NCBI GenBank assembly: GCA_038234045.1
Contig: JBBSUX010000055.1
Span: 1-15,313, forward strand
Source: JBBSUX01 sp038234045
GTDB lineage: Bacteria; Pseudomonadota; Gammaproteobacteria; Burkholderiales; Burkholderiaceae_C
Direction of reading: 5' to 3'
Length of the DNA stretch: 15,313 nucleotides
Of this stretch, positions 13,204 through 15,313 are shown piece by piece. Positions within the stretch are counted from its first letter, which is position 1; each line of letters starts with the position of its first letter. Below the pieces are notes generated by a model. It saw only the letters and a list, made by a program, of their open reading frames with translations. It did no database searches and was not told the origin of the DNA. Position numbers and translations under genes: made by a program.

Positions 13204-14439
13204 TCAGGAAGGGCGTTTCATCTCGCACGTGGTGGGCGTGCTTGCGTCAGCTGCATCGATGTACTTCACCGGCGCAAAGGTGTAGCCGGTGTTCTCAACA
13301 CTGTAGGGATACTTGTCGCTGACCTTCTCCCAATGAGAGATCCACATGCCCTGCTGCATCTGGTGGTCGCTCTTGCGCATTTCGCTGTCGCCATTGAAGC
13401 CCTGGAACTTGAGCCCTTCCATCGCTGCGGCAACCTTCACCGGATCGGTGGAGTTTGCCTTTGCCATCGCCTGGCTCAGCATGACAAGACCGTTGTAGAC
13501 CGAGAACGTATAGAAATCGTCGTTGTACTGCTTGTGGAACCCGGTCATCAGATCGTTCATACGACCTTTGTAATTCGAGTTGTTGTAGGCGATCTGGTAG
13601 ACCTGAAGGCCCGGAATCGCAGCCAGCGCCGTTGGCGTGCCGGAGACGCCCGCGTAGTAGGCATAGACCGGAATCTTCAGGCCCGAGTCACCCAGCGCCT
13701 TCATGAACAAGGTCATGTCCTGACCCCAGTTACCCGTCACGATCGTGTCGGCACCCGATTCCTTGATCTTCGCGATGTACGGAGAGAAATCCTTGACCTG
13801 GCCGATCGGTACGTAGTCCTCCCCGACGATCTTCACATCCGGGCGCTTCTTCTCAATACCTTCCTTGAAGTACTTCGCAACCTGCTTGCCGTGCGAGTAG
13901 TTCTGGTTGAGCAGATATACCTTCTTGATTTCGGGACGGTCCTTCATGAAAGAGGTCAGCGCCTGCATCTTGATGGTGGTGTCCGCATCGAGCCGGAAGT
14001 GGTAGTAATTGCACTTCTCGTTGGTAAGCGCCGGGTCTACCGCTGCGTAGTTCAGATAGATGATTTCCTTGCCGGGATTGCGCTCGTCGTACTTCTGCAC
14101 GGCATCGGAAAGCGGCAGCCCGACGTTCGAGCCGTTGCCTTGCGTCACATAGCGGTAGCCCTGATCTGCGGCCGACTTGAGCAGGCTCAACGCTTCTTGC
14201 GGCGAGCTCTTGCTATCCATCCCGTCAATCTCGAATTTGACGCCAGCCGGGTTCTCTTCGGGCGTGAGATGTGCAGCTACGTATTGCCAGGATTTCAGCT
14301 GGTTCTGACCCACGTTGGCGAAGGGACCGGAGAGCCCTTCGATCATGCCAATCTTGACGGTTTCACCTTTTTGGGCAAAGGCAAACGAGCTCGCCGCCAC
14401 CATTGCCGTGACAGCAACCAACTTCAGCGCAAATTTCAT
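13204..14439 (-). CDS. livK: ABC transporter periplasmic substrate-binding protein (LivK-like)
   Basis: A 411-residue type I periplasmic binding protein. Residues 1-22 are a signal peptide (MKFALK, hydrophobic core, AFA cleavage before Gln23). The mature protein begins VKIGMIEGLSGPFANVGQNQLKSWQYVA, the pattern of leucine/aromatic-acid binding proteins, and continues with VYLLNQNYSHGKQVAKYFKEGI and TIVTGNWGQDMTLFMKAL. The ATG at 14439 has an excellent AAGGAGA six bases upstream. As first gene of the transporter operon, followed by a hairpin, it should be the most abundant component. Members of this family serve amino acids or aromatic acids; context argues for the aromatic substrate of the neighbouring operon, but specificity cannot be read from sequence alone. 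Two cysteines (KCNYYH and the C-terminal TCEMKR) might form a disulphide. Confidence 0.93.
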   Translation of the reverse strand: MKFALKLVAVTAMVAASSFAFAQKGETVKIGMIEGLSGPFANVGQNQLKSWQYVAAHLTPEENPAGVKFEIDGMDSKSSPQEALSLLKSAADQGYRYVTQGNGSNVGLPLSDAVQKYDERNPGKEIIYLNYAAVDPALTNEKCNYYHFRLDADTTIKMQALTSFMKDRPEIKKVYLLNQNYSHGKQVAKYFKEGIEKKRPDVKIVGEDYVPIGQVKDFSPYIAKIKESGADTIVTGNWGQDMTLFMKALGDSGLKIPVYAYYAGVSGTPTALAAIPGLQVYQIAYNNSNYKGRMNDLMTGFHKQYNDDFYTFSVYNGLVMLSQAMAKANSTDPVKVAAAMEGLKFQGFNGDSEMRKSDHQMQQGMWISHWEKVSDKYPYSVENTGYTFAPVKYIDAADASTPTTCEMKRPS

Positions 14440-14642
14440 GAAATGTCTCCTTCAGGTACGTGAGAGAACTGAGCGAAACACAGCGTACGCCGCTTCCCTT
14501 CGAGTCCACTAGGGGAATGTCCTTAAGGAACTTTGGTAGCCCGGCGTTTTTATCACCCATGTGACAGAAAATGCACCTTCCAATTGCTCTGCAAGCGGCA
14601 GGCGAGGCGCAACGTTCCCATCACAGCTGACTTGCCGTGGAC
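14440..14642 (-). other. Intergenic region upstream of livK
   Basis: 203 bp between the acyl-CoA ligase stop and livK. I see no convincing sigma-70 pair and no terminator hairpin with a U-run. The most structured part is 14508-14531 on the plus strand, where CTAGGGGAA and CTTAAGGAA follow each other at a spacing of about 13 bases, next to the palindrome CCTTAAGG. A promoter for livK is expected here, but I cannot place it. Confidence 0.4.
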
Positions 14643-15313
14643 TCAGATAGTCGGGAGCGTGTAGTTCTTCAATTGCTCGCGTAACTGGGTCTTGAGCATC
14701 TTTCCGGTGGCACCGAGCGGTATCGATGCCACGAAGATGACGTCATCCGGGGTTTGCCACTTGGCCGTCTTGCCCTCGTAGAAGGCCAGCATTTCCTCGC
14801 GCGTGGGGCTTGTTCCCGGTCGCAGGACAACAGCCACTACCGGTCGTTCGTCCCACTTCGGATGCGGCATGCCGATGCACGCGGCCATCGCCACCGCAGG
14901 ATGTGCCATGGCGATGTTTTCGATTTCGATCGAGCTGATCCATTCGCCCCCCGACTTGATCACGTCCTTGCTGCGGTCGGTGATCTGCATGAAGCCATCG
15001 GCATCGATGGTCGCAACGTCGCCGGTGGGGAACCAGCCGCGACCTTGTGCGTCGGGTACCAGCGGACTGCCCTCGCCCTTGTAATAACGGTCGACCACCC
15101 AGGGGCCCCGGACCAGCAGGTTTCCGAAAGTGCGACCGTCCCAGGGCAGCTCAGTGCCTGCGTCGTCGACGATCTTCATGTCCACCCCGAAGATCGCACG
15201 CCCCTGCTTCTGGCGCAGCTTCATCTTCTCGGACTCCGGGAGGCCCATGTGTTTGTTCTTGAACGTACTCAAGGTGCCCAAGGGCGACATCTCGGTCATG
15301 CCCCAGGCGTGCA
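14643..15313 (-). CDS. AMP-forming acyl-CoA ligase (AlkK-type medium/long-chain or related), C-terminal part
   Basis: The last 222 residues are present; the gene continues past the right edge with an open frame reading HAWGMTEMSPLGT at the boundary, the A5 region of ANL enzymes of the AlkK/medium-chain ligase type. Downstream are PTGDVATIDADGFMQITDRSKDVIKSGGEWISSIEIEN (A7/A8), and LGATGKMLKTQLRE with the catalytic lysine. It is distinct from the aryl-CoA ligase at 2187-3911. The family activates fatty or related carboxylic acids to CoA esters. It may share a transcript with livK or belong to a separate lipid-related unit; the 203-bp gap gives no clear terminator to decide. Confidence 0.93.
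   Translation of the reverse strand, partial: HAWGMTEMSPLGTLSTFKNKHMGLPESEKMKLRQKQGRAIFGVDMKIVDDAGTELPWDGRTFGNLLVRGPWVVDRYYKGEGSPLVPDAQGRGWFPTGDVATIDADGFMQITDRSKDVIKSGGEWISSIEIENIAMAHPAVAMAACIGMPHPKWDERPVVAVVLRPGTSPTREEMLAFYEGKTAKWQTPDDVIFVASIPLGATGKMLKTQLREQLKNYTLPTI

Noticed and set aside
13057..14463. Long open frame on the plus strand opposite livK
   Set aside because: Antisense shadow of a high-GC gene: livK has a signal peptide, strong ribosome-binding site and clear family motifs, while the opposite frame has no recognisable domain.

Overview
All genes in this window lie on the minus strand, so transcription runs from high to low coordinates. GC is high, genes are tightly packed, and gene content and protein style point to a betaproteobacterium, probably of the order Burkholderiales; I cannot name a genus. 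The contents are a catabolic locus for an aromatic acid handled as its CoA thioester. There is no mobile element, rRNA, tRNA or CRISPR array, and no gene-free stretch longer than about 300 bases.

Layout in transcriptional order: (1) the 3' end of an AMP-forming acyl-CoA ligase enters from the right edge (14643-15313). (2) A five-gene branched-chain-amino-acid-type ABC uptake system, livK-livH-livM-livG-livF (14439 down to 9203), has a large hairpin between the binding-protein gene and the permease genes and a hairpin terminator after livF. (3) After a 192-bp intergenic region with a good sigma-70 promoter comes a seven-gene catabolic operon (9010 down to 1696, plus ridA to 1275): a fused flavin monooxygenase/Old Yellow Enzyme reductase, a MarR regulator, a crotonase-family protein, an acyl-CoA dehydrogenase, an aryl-CoA ligase, a 4HBT-type thioesterase and a RidA-family protein. 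(4) After a 199-bp intergenic region with a row of small hairpins comes a multifunctional enoyl-CoA hydratase/3-hydroxyacyl-CoA dehydrogenase that runs off the left edge.

The diagnostic gene is the 792-residue monooxygenase-reductase fusion. This architecture is that of 2-aminobenzoyl-CoA monooxygenase/reductase, from the aerobic anthranilate pathway described in Azoarcus evansii. The likely flow is: uptake by the ABC system; activation by the aryl-CoA ligase; hydroxylation and ring reduction by the fusion enzyme to a non-aromatic cyclohexene-carboxyl-CoA; beta-oxidation-like ring opening and shortening by the crotonase, the acyl-CoA dehydrogenase and the FadB-like protein. The thioesterase would rescue CoA from dead-end esters, and MarR probably senses a CoA-ester intermediate. 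Anthranilate is the favoured substrate, but salicylate or another ortho-substituted benzoate is possible, since the monooxygenase half is also related to salicylyl-CoA 5-hydroxylase.

The pathway type is known. The details most worth a second look are an Arg in place of the Walker A Lys in LivF, a RidA-like protein with Met at the Arg105 position inside a pathway predicted to form an enamine intermediate, a crotonase lacking both classical catalytic glutamates, the livK-livH intercistronic hairpin, and a LivM with an extra C-terminal membrane extension.
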